A stretch of DNA of 64,000 bases from Serratia sp. FDAARGOS_506 (lineage in GTDB: Bacteria > Pseudomonadota > Gammaproteobacteria > Enterobacterales > Enterobacteriaceae): the NCBI RefSeq assembly GCF_003812745.1, contig NZ_CP033831.1, positions 4,092,001-4,156,000 on the forward strand. Direction: 5' to 3'. The notes beneath the pieces were generated by a model that was not told where the DNA came from, did not search any database, and saw only the letters and a program-made list of their open reading frames with translations. Position 1 is the first letter of the stretch. The number at the start of each line of letters is the position of its first letter. Shown one piece after another: positions 18,056 to 28,114 of the stretch. A program made the translations under genes and the position numbers.

Positions 18056-18550
18056 TTAAGCTACACCCCCATCGCGTACAAACACGGTCAAAACATCCTG
18101 TGGCGCTTTGACAGCACTTTCAGTAATCAGCCATCCCACCGCACCACGGTGGTAGCAGCCATGATGCTCAACGTGCGCCAACATTTCCCGTCGCAGCATA
18201 TCCCCAGGGCCGCCGTCGACGAAGGTAAAATGAATGCGCTCATCCAGTTGCGCTTCGCTCAGCGAAGCGATATACGCGAGGTAGCCTCGATCGCTGGCCA
18301 ACATCGCCTCTTCCAGCGCTTCCAGCGTTGGGGTTTCTTGGGTGTTCAGCGCCGTATAGCCATGGCGTTGCCCTTGCAAATTGGCGATAAAAATCTGATC
18401 GACGACATAGATATGATTCATCAAGCGAAGCATCAAATGACGCTGCTTAGGCCATGCATCGGCATCCACTTTTCGAATGGCGGCGAAGGTCTCCGCATCC
18501 GCCCATTGCTTATAATTGAACAGTTGCTCCAAGTGCTTTTTCAATGACAT
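18056..18550 (-). CDS. DinB/YfiT-fold metalloprotein
   Basis: The 164-residue protein has the DinB four-helix layout: LFNYKQWADAETFAAI at the N-terminus, the first metal histidine in LMNHIYVVDQIF (about residue 46) and the second pair in HVEHHGCYHRGAVGWLI (about residues 130 and 134). Members bind a divalent metal and many act as thiol (bacillithiol or glutathione) transferases, but the role of this one is unknown. It has its own start context and stands in the slot occupied by yciQ in E. coli. Confidence 0.85.
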   Translation of the reverse strand: MSLKKHLEQLFNYKQWADAETFAAIRKVDADAWPKQRHLMLRLMNHIYVVDQIFIANLQGQRHGYTALNTQETPTLEALEEAMLASDRGYLAYIASLSEAQLDERIHFTFVDGGPGDMLRREMLAHVEHHGCYHRGAVGWLITESAVKAPQDVLTVFVRDGGVA

Positions 18551-18612
18551 ATGACCTCTTAATTCAGGGGGGCCGTAACGATTTCGCCAGCCAGTATAAT
18601 ACCGCTATCCTG

Positions 18613-18861
18613 TTATTTGAGGGCGATGGACAAAATATCCTCCACCGCCCACAGCACCGCGTCGGGCCGTTCCAGAATGTCGAGGTGAGTGCGAGCCTCT
18701 CCTAAACGCACCACGGAGAAAAACGGCTGCTCGGCGGCAAATGCCTGCCGCCGCCGCAGATAATCGTCGCAGCGATCCAACGAGTAAATATGCCGGCACG
18801 GCGGCGGCGCGCTCATCCCCGCCATGCGTTGCAGCGGCGAGCCGAATTGCCGGTAGGCCGG
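18613..18861 (-). pseudogene. C-terminal remnant of an alpha/beta hydrolase gene
   Basis: The minus-strand frame opens only after an in-frame TAA at 18862-18864 and reads PAYRQFGSPLQRMAG, then CRHIYSLDRCDDYL. The tail is RTHLDILERPDAV followed by LWAVEDIL. That tail fits the end of alpha/beta-hydrolase-fold enzymes, where the catalytic histidine precedes an E-R-P motif and a final helix. The nucleophile elbow and the whole N-terminal two thirds are missing, so only a 5'-truncated fragment remains. An in-frame ATG at 18825 could still give a 70-residue peptide without plausible function. Confidence 0.6.
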
Positions 18862-18932
18862 TTATTGAAGTTCGTGCGGAAAGAGTCCGAGCGCACCTTA
18901 CTGAAAAAATGCGCACCTATTGGAATAGGAAC

Positions 18933-19292
18933 TTAATGACGAACGCAGGGATAGGCGGCGCTTAACGCCAACATGATCACCGACGGTGCCGAATAATGCA
19001 GTTGCTCAGGATGTTCGTTCAAATACTGCATCACCGCGTCGGCGGCTATGCCGATGCTCATCCCGGCTTCCGGGCAGATATTGCGATTGCCCTGCATGGA
19101 ATAGGTATCGAATACGCCGGCCACATATCCCATGAACATGCCGCCATTCAGCGCTTCGGCAACGGTGGCTTCACCACTTTTATTTTTTACGTAACCGCCG
19201 GATTCCGACAGCAAGGCGCTGCCTGAATAAAAACCCGCATTTGCCATTGAGGAAAATAATAAGGCCGCTAAAAAAGAAACCTGTTTAATCAT
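18933..19292 (-). CDS. Secreted Rap1a/Tai-family protein (orphan T6SS amidase-immunity type)
   Basis: The 119-residue protein has a clear signal peptide (residues 1-19, cut after SMANA), so it works in the periplasm. The mature part shows the Rap1a/Tai pattern: GMFMGYVAGVFDTY, a cysteine in NICPEAG (C73), YLNEHPEQLHYSAPSV and a final PCVRH (C116), two cysteines placed for a disulphide. In S. marcescens, Rap proteins neutralise the secreted peptidoglycan amidases Ssp1 and Ssp2. No amidase effector is adjacent, so this is an orphan immunity-like gene. The assignment rests on motif pattern; it could also be a diverged housekeeping paralogue. Confidence 0.75.
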   Translation of the reverse strand: MIKQVSFLAALLFSSMANAGFYSGSALLSESGGYVKNKSGEATVAEALNGGMFMGYVAGVFDTYSMQGNRNICPEAGMSIGIAADAVMQYLNEHPEQLHYSAPSVIMLALSAAYPCVRH

Positions 19293-19407
19293 TGCTGCGC
19301 ATCCTGCCCATTATCAATTCTGAAGTATTCAAGGATAGCGGCTTTCACGCGAAATAGCGGCGTTTCAGCCGATTTTCAGACAATGGGCAAGGTGGCAACA
19401 ATTTACA

Positions 19408-20028
19408 TCAACGGAAAGGCGCCGCGTCGCCCGCCCCTTCACGCACCACTTCCGGCGAGGATTCGGTCAGATCGATAACCGTAGTCGGCTGCTGGCCGAG
19501 GAAACCACCGTGGATCACCAGATCGACCACCTTGCCCAAGTGATCGCTAATCTCTTCCGGATCGGACTCAGCAAAGTCATTGCCCGGCAGCATCAGGGTG
19601 GTGGACATCATCGGCTCGTTCAGCGCTTCCAGCAGCGCCAGCGCGATCGGGTTCGACGGCACGCGCAGGCCAATGGTTTTACGCTTTTCATTCATCAGGC
19701 GGCGCGGTACTTCTTTGGTCGCTTTCAGAATGAAGGTGTAGTTGCCCGGCGTATTGTTTTTGATCAGGCGGAACGCCGTATTATCGACGTGCGCATAGGT
19801 CGACAACTCGGACAGATCGCGGCACATCAGGGTAAAGTTGTGGTTGCCGTCCAATTGACGGATGCGGCAAATGCGTTCCATCGCCGCCTTCTCTTCCAGC
19901 ATACAACCCAGTGCATAGCCGGAATCGGTGGGATAAACGATCACCCCGCCCTTGCGCAGTACCTCGACTGCCTGGTTAATCAAACGCGGCTGCGGGTTGT
20001 CCGGGTGAATATAAAATAGCTGACTCAT
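19408..20028 (-). CDS. yciO: YrdC/Sua5-domain protein YciO
   Basis: The 206-residue protein is a YrdC-like RNA-binding fold related to the threonylcarbamoyl-AMP synthase TsaC. KGGVIVYPTDSGYALGCML and IRQLDGNHNFTLMCRDLSEL mark the domain, and RKTIGLRVPSNP the nucleotide pocket. E. coli YciO has the fold but its role in tRNA modification is doubtful. The start at 20028 has GGAG 6 nt upstream. It lies next to rnm as in E. coli. Confidence 0.93.
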   Translation of the reverse strand: MSQLFYIHPDNPQPRLINQAVEVLRKGGVIVYPTDSGYALGCMLEEKAAMERICRIRQLDGNHNFTLMCRDLSELSTYAHVDNTAFRLIKNNTPGNYTFILKATKEVPRRLMNEKRKTIGLRVPSNPIALALLEALNEPMMSTTLMLPGNDFAESDPEEISDHLGKVVDLVIHGGFLGQQPTTVIDLTESSPEVVREGAGDAAPFR

Positions 20029-20075
20029 GACTTGCTCCTAAAATGATGCCCGCGCGCGTTGCCACGCGCGTAAAA

Positions 20076-20957
20076 TCAGACCGCCTCGCCCGGTTGCGGC
20101 CAATCGCGCCACACTGGCTCGACGCCGCCCGGCAACCACAGTTTGCGGCCCAGTTCGATCCACGAACAAGGCTGATGAAAATCAGAGCCTTGCGAGGCCA
20201 ACAGGCGGTAGTCCTGGGCGTATTTCGCCAGCTGCGAACGCTCATGCGGTGCCTGCTGGCACTGCGCCACCTCCATAGCGTCGCCACCGTGTTCGGCGAA
20301 ATGCGCCAACAAACGTTTCAACCACTTCGCGGTCAGATCGTAACGGCCAGGATGCGCCATCACCGCCTGACCGCCCGATTGATGAATTGCATCAATGGCT
20401 TGTTCTATTGTACACCACTGCGGCGGCACGTAGCCGGTTTTGCCCTTGGCCAGGTATTTCTTGAATACCTGCGCCATGTTGTCCGCCACGCCAATCTCCA
20501 CCAGGTAACGGGCGAAATGGCCGCGGGTTACCGCGCCGATGCCCGCCAGCCGCTGGGCGCCGGCATAGGCGTCGGGAATGCGCGCTTTAGCCAACCGTAC
20601 ACCGATCTCCTGCGCCCGCCGATTGCGGCGTTCGGTTTGCTCCGCCAATAGCGCCACCAGCGCCGGGTGCGCGACGTCCATGCCCAACCCAACGATATGG
20701 ATCTCATGATTTTCCCACAGCGTCGAGATTTCCACCCCATTAACCAACCGCAGCGGCAACGCCTGCTCCGCAATGGCGGCGGCGGCTTCGGCCAGCCCGG
20801 CGGTGGTATCGTGATCGGTGATCGCCAGCACGCCCACGCGCATCTCGACTGCCCGCTGCACCAGCTGCGTCGGCGTCAGGTAGCCGTCTGAGGCGGTTGT
20901 GTGGCTGTGGAGGTCATACAGAGTAAAAGCGGTGGATTGGGGGTTACTGTCTGTCAA
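20076..20957 (-). CDS. rnm: RNase AM (5'-3' exoribonuclease, PHP domain)
   Basis: Rnm (formerly YciV/TrpH) trims 5' ends of rRNAs and removes short RNAs. The PHP metal motifs are seen: [12 protein letters not shown] at the N-terminus, [34 protein letters not shown] and [21 protein letters not shown] place the start at TTG 20957 ([18 protein letters not shown]), which aligns with the E. coli start and gives 293 residues; GGA lies 8-10 nt upstream. The frame is open to 21092, but that part overlaps the trp promoter side and is not conserved. It is divergent from trp. Confidence 0.92.
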   Translation of the reverse strand: MTDSNPQSTAFTLYDLHSHTTASDGYLTPTQLVQRAVEMRVGVLAITDHDTTAGLAEAAAAIAEQALPLRLVNGVEISTLWENHEIHIVGLGMDVAHPALVALLAEQTERRNRRAQEIGVRLAKARIPDAYAGAQRLAGIGAVTRGHFARYLVEIGVADNMAQVFKKYLAKGKTGYVPPQWCTIEQAIDAIHQSGGQAVMAHPGRYDLTAKWLKRLLAHFAEHGGDAMEVAQCQQAPHERSQLAKYAQDYRLLASQGSDFHQPCSWIELGRKLWLPGGVEPVWRDWPQPGEAV

Positions 20958-21100
20958 AACGGATATCCGGCAATGGCTTGGTTTTCTATCATACCCGCGA
21001 TCGGCGGCCGGACGGAAATCTATTCTGCCCTGGCCGCAGGCGCCAGGCGGATGATGAACAGAATTCACGCTGACCGCTAAAACATTGTGCAAAAAGAGGG

Positions 21101-21139
21101 TTGACTTTGCCGTCGCGAACCAGTTAACTAGTACACAAG
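21101..21139 (+). promoter_or_regulatory. trp promoter and TrpR operator
   Basis: TTGACT at 21101-21106 and TTAACT at 21124-21129 are 17 bp apart. The -10 lies inside GAACCAGTTAACTAGTACAC, which matches the E. coli trp operator core almost base for base. TrpR with tryptophan is therefore expected to block this promoter. Confidence 0.92.
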
Positions 21140-21188
21140 TTCACGGCAACGGCCGTGTCGGATGAGAGTTAACAAAGAGAGTCTGCAA

Positions 21189-21248
21189 ATGAACAAATAC
21201 ATTTCTCTTCACGGTTGGTGGCGTACCTCCCTCTTGCGGGCGGTGTAA
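21189..21248 (+). CDS. trpL: trp operon leader peptide
   Basis: The 19-residue leader reads MNKYISLHGWWRTSLLRAV with two adjacent tryptophan codons at positions 10 and 11. Stalling on these codons when charged tRNA-Trp is scarce lets the mRNA fold into the antiterminator and avoid the hairpin at 21286. It is too short for ordinary gene calling but its position between promoter and attenuator leaves little doubt. Confidence 0.93.
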   Translation: MNKYISLHGWWRTSLLRAV

Positions 21249-21285
21249 TCGCGCATAGCTGTCATCTGACAATGCAGATTTCCTG

Positions 21286-21311
21286 AGCCCGCACCTGATG
21301 CGGGCTTTTTT
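21286..21311 (+). terminator. trp attenuator
   Basis: The 8-bp stem AGCCCGCA/TGCGGGCT is followed by a T-run, 27 nt before trpE and 37 nt after the leader stop codon. It is the leader terminator controlled by trpL translation. Confidence 0.92.
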
Positions 21312-21337
21312 ATGGACAGAATTCACTGGAACCACCG

Positions 21338-22900
21338 ATGATGAACACCAAACCACAACTGACATTGCTGAAGGCGCAAGCCAGCTACCGGGGCGACCCC
21401 ACCACCATTTTCCACCAGCTGTGCGGCGCCCGTCCGGCCACCCTGCTGCTGGAATCGGCGGAAATCAACAGCAAACAGAATCTGCAGAGCCTGCTGGTGA
21501 TTGACAGCGCGCTGCGCATTACCGCACTGGGCCGCGCCGTCAGCGTGCAGGCGCTGACCGCCAACGGCGCGGCGCTGCTGCCGCTGCTGGACGAAGCGCT
21601 GCCGCCCGAGGTGCGCAATCAGGCGCGCCCCAACGGCCGCGAGCTGACCTTCCCCGCGATCGATGCGGTGCAAGACGAAGACGCCCGCCTGCGCTCACTG
21701 TCGGTGTTCGACGCGCTGCGCACACTGCTGACCCTGGTGGACTCCCCGTCGGACGAGCGCGAAGCCGTGATGCTGGGCGGCCTGTTCGCCTACGATTTGG
21801 TCGCCGGTTTCGAAGATCTGCCGGCGCTGCGCCAGGATCAGCGCTGCCCGGACTTCTGCTTCTATCTGGCGGAAACCCTGTTGGTGTTGGATCACCAACG
21901 CGGCTCGGCTCGTCTGCAAGCCAGCGTCTTCAGCGAGCAAGCGAGTGAAGCGCAGCGTTTGCAGCAACGCCTGGAACAGCTGCAGGCCGAGTTGCAACAA
22001 ACCCCGCAACCGATCCCGCACCAAAAGCTCGAGAATATGCAGCTGAGCTGCAACCAGAGCGACGAAGAGTACGGCGCGGTGGTCAGTGGGCTGCAGGAAG
22101 CTATCCGTCAGGGCGAGATTTTCCAGGTGGTGCCGTCGCGCCGCTTCTCCCTGCCGTGCCCGGCACCGCTGGCGGCCTACCAAACCTTGAAAGACAACAA
22201 CCCCAGCCCGTACATGTTCTTCATGCAGGATAATGACTTCACCCTGTTCGGCGCTTCGCCTGAGAGCGCGCTGAAATACGACGCGGGCAATCGCCAAATC
22301 GAAATCTACCCGATCGCCGGCACTCGCCCGCGCGGCCGCCGTGCTGACGGTTCGCTGGATCTGGATCTCGACAGCCGCATCGAGCTGGAAATGCGCACCG
22401 ACCACAAAGAGCTGGCCGAGCACCTGATGCTGGTCGACCTGGCGCGCAACGATCTGGCGCGTATCTGCCAGGCCGGCAGCCGCTATGTGGCCGACCTGAC
22501 CAAGGTGGATCGCTATTCATTCGTCATGCACCTGGTTTCCCGGGTGGTGGGTACCCTGCGCGCCGATCTCGACGTGCTGCACGCCTACCAGGCCTGCATG
22601 AACATGGGCACCCTGAGCGGCGCGCCGAAAGTGCGGGCGATGCAGCTGATCGCCGCCTCGGAAGGCACGCGCCGCGGCAGCTACGGCGGCGCGGTGGGTT
22701 ACTTCACCGCCACCGGCGATCTGGATACCTGCATCGTCATTCGTTCCGCCTACGTTGAAGACGGCATCGCCACCGTGCAGGCCGGCGCCGGCGTAGTGTT
22801 GGATTCCATCCCGCAGGCGGAAGCCGACGAAACCCGCAACAAAGCCCGTGCCGTGCTGCGCGCCATCGCCACTGCGCACCATGCCAAGGAGGTGTTCTGA
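21338..22900 (+). CDS. trpE: Anthranilate synthase component I
   Basis: TrpE converts chorismate and ammonia (delivered by TrpG) to anthranilate. The 520-residue protein matches E. coli TrpE along its length. The feedback-binding LLLESAEI is near residue 40 and the chorismate-binding core includes [45 protein letters not shown] and [14 protein letters not shown]. There are two adjacent ATG codons (21338 and 21341). Its TGA overlaps the trpG ATG by one base, so the subunits are translationally coupled. Confidence 0.97.
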   Translation: MMNTKPQLTLLKAQASYRGDPTTIFHQLCGARPATLLLESAEINSKQNLQSLLVIDSALRITALGRAVSVQALTANGAALLPLLDEALPPEVRNQARPNGRELTFPAIDAVQDEDARLRSLSVFDALRTLLTLVDSPSDEREAVMLGGLFAYDLVAGFEDLPALRQDQRCPDFCFYLAETLLVLDHQRGSARLQASVFSEQASEAQRLQQRLEQLQAELQQTPQPIPHQKLENMQLSCNQSDEEYGAVVSGLQEAIRQGEIFQVVPSRRFSLPCPAPLAAYQTLKDNNPSPYMFFMQDNDFTLFGASPESALKYDAGNRQIEIYPIAGTRPRGRRADGSLDLDLDSRIELEMRTDHKELAEHLMLVDLARNDLARICQAGSRYVADLTKVDRYSFVMHLVSRVVGTLRADLDVLHAYQACMNMGTLSGAPKVRAMQLIAASEGTRRGSYGGAVGYFTATGDLDTCIVIRSAYVEDGIATVQAGAGVVLDSIPQAEADETRNKARAVLRAIATAHHAKEVF

Positions 22901-23481
22901 TGGCCGATATCCTGCTGCTCGACAACGTCGACTCCTTTACCTACAACCTGGTCGATCAGCTGCGCGCCAGCGGCCACCAGGTGGTGATTTACCGTAACCA
23001 GATCGCCGCCGAGGTGATCATCGAACGCCTGGAGCACATGACCCAGCCGGTGCTGATGCTCTCGCCCGGCCCCGGCACGCCGTCCGAAGCGGGCTGCATG
23101 CCGGAACTGCTGCAGCGCCTGCTCGGCCGGCTGCCGATCATCGGCATCTGCCTCGGCCACCAGGCGATCGTCGAAGCCTACGGCGGCCAGGTCGGCCAAG
23201 CGGGCGAGATCCTGCACGGCAAAGCCTCCGCGATCGTTCACGATGGTGAGGGCATGTTCGCCGGCATGGCGAACCCGCTGCCAGTGGCGCGCTACCACTC
23301 GCTGGTCGGCAGTAATATCCCGGCCGATCTGACCGTCAACGCCCGTTTCGGCGAGATGGTGATGGCGGTGCGCGACGATCGTCGCCGCGTGTGCGGCTTC
23401 CAGTTCCATCCGGAATCGATTCTGACCACCCACGGCGCGCGCCTGCTTGAGCAGACCCTGGCCTGGGCGCTGGCGAAGTAA
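22900..23481 (+). CDS. trpG: Anthranilate synthase component II (glutamine amidotransferase), separate from trpD
   Basis: The 193-residue class I amidotransferase supplies ammonia to TrpE. The nucleophile is C84 in [11 protein letters not shown], with LSPGPGTP upstream and the His-Glu pair in FQFHPESI. In E. coli this domain is fused to TrpD; here the frame ends with TAA at 23479-23481, 16 nt before an independent trpD. Separate trpG and trpD genes are established for Serratia marcescens and help to place the organism. Confidence 0.96.
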   Translation: MADILLLDNVDSFTYNLVDQLRASGHQVVIYRNQIAAEVIIERLEHMTQPVLMLSPGPGTPSEAGCMPELLQRLLGRLPIIGICLGHQAIVEAYGGQVGQAGEILHGKASAIVHDGEGMFAGMANPLPVARYHSLVGSNIPADLTVNARFGEMVMAVRDDRRRVCGFQFHPESILTTHGARLLEQTLAWALAK

Positions 23482-23497
23482 TATAAGGAACACGACG

Positions 23498-24496
23498 ATG
23501 CAACCTATTCTTGAGAAACTGTACCGCGCCGAGTCGATGAGCCAGCAGGAAAGCCAACAGCTGTTCAGCGCCATCGTGCGCGGCGAATTGGAGCCGAGCC
23601 AACTGGCAGCGGCGTTGATCAGCATGAAAGTCCGCGGCGAGCGCCCGGAGGAGATCGCCGGCGCCGCCAAAGCGCTGCTGGACGACGCTCAGCCGTTCCC
23701 GCGCCCTGACTACCTGTTCGCCGATATCGTCGGTACCGGCGGCGACGGTACCAACAGCATCAATATTTCCACCGCCAGCGCCTTCGTGGCGGCGGCGTGC
23801 GGCGCGAAGATCGCCAAACACGGTAACCGCAGCGTCTCCAGCCGCTCCGGCTCTTCGGACCTGCTCGCGGCGTTCGGCATCCGCCTGGATCTGCCGGCGG
23901 AAGATGCGCGCAAGGCGCTGGACGATCTCGGCGTGTGTTTCCTGTTCGCGCCGCAGTATCACACCGGTTTTCGTCACGCCATGCCGGTGCGCCAGCAGTT
24001 GAAAACCCGCACGCTGTTCAACGTGCTGGGTCCGCTGATCAACCCGGCACGTCCGCCGCTGGCGCTGATCGGCGTGTACAGCCCGGAACTGGTGCTGCCG
24101 ATTGCCGAAACCCTGCGCGTACTGGGTTATCAGCGCGCGGCGGTGGTTCACGGCGGCGGCATGGACGAGGTGGCGATCCACGCCACGACGCACGTAGCGG
24201 AATTGAACAACGGCGAAATCAGCAGCTACCAGCTCACGCCGCAGTCCTTCGGATTGGAGACCTATCCGCTGGAAGCCTTGCTGGGCGGCACGCCGGAAGA
24301 AAACCGTGACATTTTGGCGCGGCTGTTACAAGGTAAAGGCGAGCCGGCGCACGCTGCGGCGGTCGCGGCCAACGTCGCGTTGCTTCTGAAGTTATTCGGA
24401 CATGAAGACCTGCGCCAAAATGCGCGGCAGGCACTGGATATGATCAACAGCGGGCAGGCCTATGAGCGTGTCATCGCACTGGCGGCAAGAGGATAA
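23498..24496 (+). CDS. trpD: Anthranilate phosphoribosyltransferase
   Basis: TrpD transfers phosphoribosyl from PRPP to anthranilate. The 332-residue protein shows the PRPP loop [17 protein letters not shown] and [17 protein letters not shown], typical of the family. The start at 23498 ([13 protein letters not shown]) has AAGGA 8 nt upstream, showing that it is translated on its own instead of from a TrpGD fusion. Its TAA directly abuts the trpC ATG. Confidence 0.96.
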   Translation: MQPILEKLYRAESMSQQESQQLFSAIVRGELEPSQLAAALISMKVRGERPEEIAGAAKALLDDAQPFPRPDYLFADIVGTGGDGTNSINISTASAFVAAACGAKIAKHGNRSVSSRSGSSDLLAAFGIRLDLPAEDARKALDDLGVCFLFAPQYHTGFRHAMPVRQQLKTRTLFNVLGPLINPARPPLALIGVYSPELVLPIAETLRVLGYQRAAVVHGGGMDEVAIHATTHVAELNNGEISSYQLTPQSFGLETYPLEALLGGTPEENRDILARLLQGKGEPAHAAAVAANVALLLKLFGHEDLRQNARQALDMINSGQAYERVIALAARG

Positions 24497-25861
24497 ATGA
24501 TGCAGGAAACCGTGCTACACAAGATTGTCCGCGACAAAGCGCAATGGATCGCGGCGCGACAACAGCAACAGCCCCTGGCCGGCTTTCAGAATGACATCGT
24601 ATCGAGCGAACGCAGCTTCTATCACGCGCTGCAGGGCACCCGGACGGCGTTCATTCTCGAATGCAAGAAAGCCTCTCCTTCCAAGGGACTGATTCGCGAA
24701 AACTTTGATCCGGTGGAGATCGCCACGGTCTATAAAGATTTCGCCTCGGCGATCTCGGTGCTGACCGACGAAAAATACTTCCAGGGCAGTTTCGATTTCC
24801 TGCCGCTGGTCAGTAAAACCGTCAGCCAGCCGGTGTTGTGTAAAGACTTTATCATCGACCCGTATCAGATTTACCTGGCGCGCTACTATCAGGCCGATGC
24901 CATTCTGCTGATGCTGTCGGTGTTGACCGACGAGCAGTACCGCCAGCTGGCGGCGGTGGCCCACAGCCTGAATATGGGCGTGCTGACTGAAGTGATCAGT
25001 GAAGAAGAGCTGCAGCGCGCAATCGCGCTGGAAGCGCGCGTAGTCGGCATCAACAACCGCGATCTGCGCGATCTGAGCATCGACCTGGATCGCACCCGCC
25101 AACTGGCGCCGCGCGTGCCGCATGGCGTGACGGTGATCAGCGAGTCGGGCATCAACAATTACGGGCAGATCCGCGAGCTGAGCCATTACGCCAACGGCTT
25201 CCTGATCGGCAGTGCGCTGATGTCGGAACCCGATCTGCGCGCCGCCGTGCGCCGCGTGATCTTGGGTGACAACAAAGTGTGCGGCCTGACCCGTCCGCAG
25301 GACGCCGCCGCCGCCTATCAGGCCGGCGCCATCTACGGCGGGCTAATCTTCGTTGGGCGTTCACCGCGGTATGTGGACATCACCCGCGCCCGCGAAGTGA
25401 TCTCCGGCGCGCCCCTGAAATACGTCGGCGTGTTCTGCGACGCCCAGGTCGATACCGTGGCGCTGACCGTTGAGCGCCTCGGTCTGCATGCGGTGCAATT
25501 GCACGGCGCGGAAGATCAGGCCTATATCAGCGCCCTGCGCGCCCGCTTGCCGGCCGATTGCCGCATCTGGAAAGCGTTGAGCGTGAAAGATCGGGTGCCG
25601 GCGCGCGATCTGCAGCATGTAGACCGTTATCTGCTGGACAACGGCGCCGGCGGCACCGGCCAACGCTTCGACTGGTCGGTATTGCAAGGCGAAGATCTGA
25701 CTAACGTGATGCTGGCGGGCGGCCTGCGCGCCGACAACTGCGTCGAAGCGGCCAAGCTCGGCTGCGCCGGGCTGGACTTCAACTCCGGCGTGGAAAGCGA
25801 ACCGGGCATCAAAGATCCCGCGCGCCTGGCCTCGGTCTTCCAGACCCTGCGCGCCTACTGA
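24497..25861 (+). CDS. trpC: Bifunctional indole-3-glycerol-phosphate synthase / phosphoribosylanthranilate isomerase
   Basis: The 454-residue fusion carries out the two steps after TrpD. The N-terminal IGPS barrel (to about residue 255) has ECKKASPSKG, SVLTDEKYFQGS and GINNRDL. The C-terminal PRAI barrel begins at NKVCGLTRPQDA and has AVQLHG and LLDNGAGGTGQRFDW. The fusion (TrpCF) is usual for Enterobacterales. Two ATG codons (24497, 24500) are possible; the first is used to match the family. Confidence 0.96.
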   Translation: MMQETVLHKIVRDKAQWIAARQQQQPLAGFQNDIVSSERSFYHALQGTRTAFILECKKASPSKGLIRENFDPVEIATVYKDFASAISVLTDEKYFQGSFDFLPLVSKTVSQPVLCKDFIIDPYQIYLARYYQADAILLMLSVLTDEQYRQLAAVAHSLNMGVLTEVISEEELQRAIALEARVVGINNRDLRDLSIDLDRTRQLAPRVPHGVTVISESGINNYGQIRELSHYANGFLIGSALMSEPDLRAAVRRVILGDNKVCGLTRPQDAAAAYQAGAIYGGLIFVGRSPRYVDITRAREVISGAPLKYVGVFCDAQVDTVALTVERLGLHAVQLHGAEDQAYISALRARLPADCRIWKALSVKDRVPARDLQHVDRYLLDNGAGGTGQRFDWSVLQGEDLTNVMLAGGLRADNCVEAAKLGCAGLDFNSGVESEPGIKDPARLASVFQTLRAY

Positions 25862-25902
25862 ATACGGCTCTATATTAATAACGGATAATAACGGGAACTA
25901 TC

Positions 25903-27093
25903 ATGACGCTGCTTAACCCCTACTTCGGCGAATTTGGTGGCCAATATGTGCCGCAAATTCTGATGCCGGCCCTGAAACAACTGGAAGAAGCCTTTGTCAG
26001 CGCGCAGCGCGATCCGGAATTCCAGGCGGAATTTATCGACCTGTTGAAGAACTACGCGGGCCGCCCGACGGCGCTGACGCTGTGCAAAAACCTCACCGCC
26101 GGCAGCAACACCAAGCTTTATCTGAAGCGTGAAGACCTGCTGCACGGCGGCGCGCACAAGACCAACCAGGTGCTGGGCCAGGCCCTGCTGGCCAAGCGCA
26201 TGGGCAAAACCGAGATCATTGCGGAAACCGGCGCGGGCCAACACGGCGTCGCTTCAGCGCTGGCCTGTGCGCTGCTCGGCCTGAAATGCCGCATCTATAT
26301 GGGCGCCAAAGACGTCGAACGCCAGTCGCCTAACGTGTTCCGCATGCGGCTGATGGGCGCTGAAGTGATCCCGGTGCACAGCGGTTCCGCCACCCTGAAA
26401 GACGCCTGCAACGAAGCGTTGCGCGACTGGTCCGGCAGCTATGAAACCGCGCACTATATGCTCGGCACCGCCGCCGGCCCGCACCCTTACCCCACCATCG
26501 TGCGTGAATTCCAGCGCATGATCGGCGAAGAAACCAAAGCGCAGGTGCTGGAGCGCGAAGGCCGCCTGCCGGATGCGGTCATCGCCTGCGTCGGCGGCGG
26601 CTCCAACGCCATCGGCATGTTCGCCGACTTTATCGATGACGCCGACGTTGGGCTGATCGGCGTGGAGCCCGCCGGTCTGGGCATCGAAACCGGCCAGCAC
26701 GGCGCGCCGCTGAAGCACGGTCACGTCGGCATCTACTTCGGCATGAAGGCGCCGATGATGCAGACCGCCGAAGGTCAGATTGAAGAATCCTATTCGATCT
26801 CCGCCGGGCTGGACTTCCCGTCCGTCGGGCCGCAACACGCCTTCCTGAACAGCATCGGCCGCGCCGAATACGTGTCGATCACCGACGACGAAGCGCTGGA
26901 AGCGTTCAAGGCGCTGTCGCGCCATGAAGGCATCATTCCGGCGCTGGAGTCTTCACACGCCCTGGCGCACGCGCTGAAAATGATCCGTGAAACACCGCAA
27001 AAAGAGCAGATCCTGGTGGTCAACCTGTCCGGCCGCGGCGACAAAGACATATTTACCGTTCACGACATTTTGAAAGCACGGGGAGAAATCTGA
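25903..27093 (+). CDS. trpB: Tryptophan synthase beta chain
   Basis: TrpB condenses indole with serine using pyridoxal phosphate. The 396-residue protein has the PLP lysine in [10 protein letters not shown] (K86), the phosphate-binding [10 protein letters not shown] and [11 protein letters not shown] 41-nt gap with a plain ribosome-binding site follows trpC. Its TGA overlaps the trpA ATG by one base, giving coupled synthesis of the alpha2-beta2 complex. Confidence 0.97.
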   Translation: MTLLNPYFGEFGGQYVPQILMPALKQLEEAFVSAQRDPEFQAEFIDLLKNYAGRPTALTLCKNLTAGSNTKLYLKREDLLHGGAHKTNQVLGQALLAKRMGKTEIIAETGAGQHGVASALACALLGLKCRIYMGAKDVERQSPNVFRMRLMGAEVIPVHSGSATLKDACNEALRDWSGSYETAHYMLGTAAGPHPYPTIVREFQRMIGEETKAQVLEREGRLPDAVIACVGGGSNAIGMFADFIDDADVGLIGVEPAGLGIETGQHGAPLKHGHVGIYFGMKAPMMQTAEGQIEESYSISAGLDFPSVGPQHAFLNSIGRAEYVSITDDEALEAFKALSRHEGIIPALESSHALAHALKMIRETPQKEQILVVNLSGRGDKDIFTVHDILKARGEI

Positions 27094-27899
27094 TGGAACG
27101 TTATCAGCAACTGTTCACGCGTCTGGAAAGCAGCAAGGAAGGCGCCTTCGTCCCGTTTGTGACGCTGGGCGATCCTAATCCGGCGCTGTCGCTGCAGATT
27201 ATCGACACCCTGATCGAAGCCGGCGCGGACGCGCTGGAGCTGGGCATCCCCTTCTCCGATCCGCTGGCGGATGGCCCAACCATCCAAAGCGCGACGCTGC
27301 GCGCCTTCGCCGCCGGCGTCACGCCTACCCAGTGCTTCGAGATGTTGGCGGCTATCCGCCAGAAGCACCCGACCATTCCCATCGGCCTGCTGATGTACGC
27401 CAACCTGGTGTTCCATAAAGGCATCGATGCGTTTTACCAACGCTGCGCCGAAGTGGGCGTGGATTCGGTGCTGGTCGCCGACGTGCCGTTTGAAGAGTCT
27501 GCGCCGTTCCGCGCCGCCGCCGCTCGCCACGGTATCGCACCGATCTTCATTTGCCCACCGAACGCCGATGACGATCTGCTGCGTGAAATCGCCTCGCACG
27601 GCCGCGGCTATACTTACCTGCTGTCGCGCGCCGGGGTGACCGGCACCGAAAGCCGGGCGCAGCTGCCGCTGCATCACCTGGTGAACAAACTGCGCGAGTA
27701 TCACGCCGCACCACCGCTGCAAGGCTTCGGCATCTCCGAACCCGAACAGGTGAAAGCTGCGCTGCAGGCCGGGGCCGCCGGCGCGATCTCCGGCTCGGCC
27801 ATCGTCAAAATCATCGAACAGCACCATGCCAACCCGGCGGAGATGCTGACCAAGCTGGCGGCCTTCGTCAGCAATATGAAACGCGCCACCCGGGCGTGA
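27093..27899 (+). CDS. trpA: Tryptophan synthase alpha chain
   Basis: TrpA cleaves indole-3-glycerol phosphate and channels indole to TrpB. The 268-residue TIM barrel has the catalytic pair in [16 protein letters not shown] (Glu and Asp), and the phosphate site in [11 protein letters not shown] and [10 protein letters not shown]. It is the last gene of the operon, with the terminator only 9 nt beyond its stop codon. Confidence 0.97.
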   Translation: MERYQQLFTRLESSKEGAFVPFVTLGDPNPALSLQIIDTLIEAGADALELGIPFSDPLADGPTIQSATLRAFAAGVTPTQCFEMLAAIRQKHPTIPIGLLMYANLVFHKGIDAFYQRCAEVGVDSVLVADVPFEESAPFRAAAARHGIAPIFICPPNADDDLLREIASHGRGYTYLLSRAGVTGTESRAQLPLHHLVNKLREYHAAPPLQGFGISEPEQVKAALQAGAAGAISGSAIVKIIEQHHANPAEMLTKLAAFVSNMKRATRA

Positions 27900-27907
27900 T
27901 CCTCTTT

Positions 27908-27936
27908 AGCGAGCGCCCTGTCGGCGCTCGCTTTAA
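27908..27936 (+). terminator. trp operon terminator
   Basis: A perfect 10-bp stem AGCGAGCGCC/GGCGCTCGCT with loop CTGTC is followed by TTTAAC just after trpA. Confidence 0.8.
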
Positions 27937-28114
27937 CAGCTTGTTTCCCCTCAAGGTTTGTTCCATTTATTTGCAGCAAAAGTTTGAACAAACCCTGGTC
28001 TTGTCTCACAATGAACTTTGTTCGCTATGCATTTCTTTGTTTGCTTGGGGAATGCGCACGCTGCGGCGAAAAACTGTACGAATTTCAACCATAACATTGC
28101 ATGGAGAGTAATTT

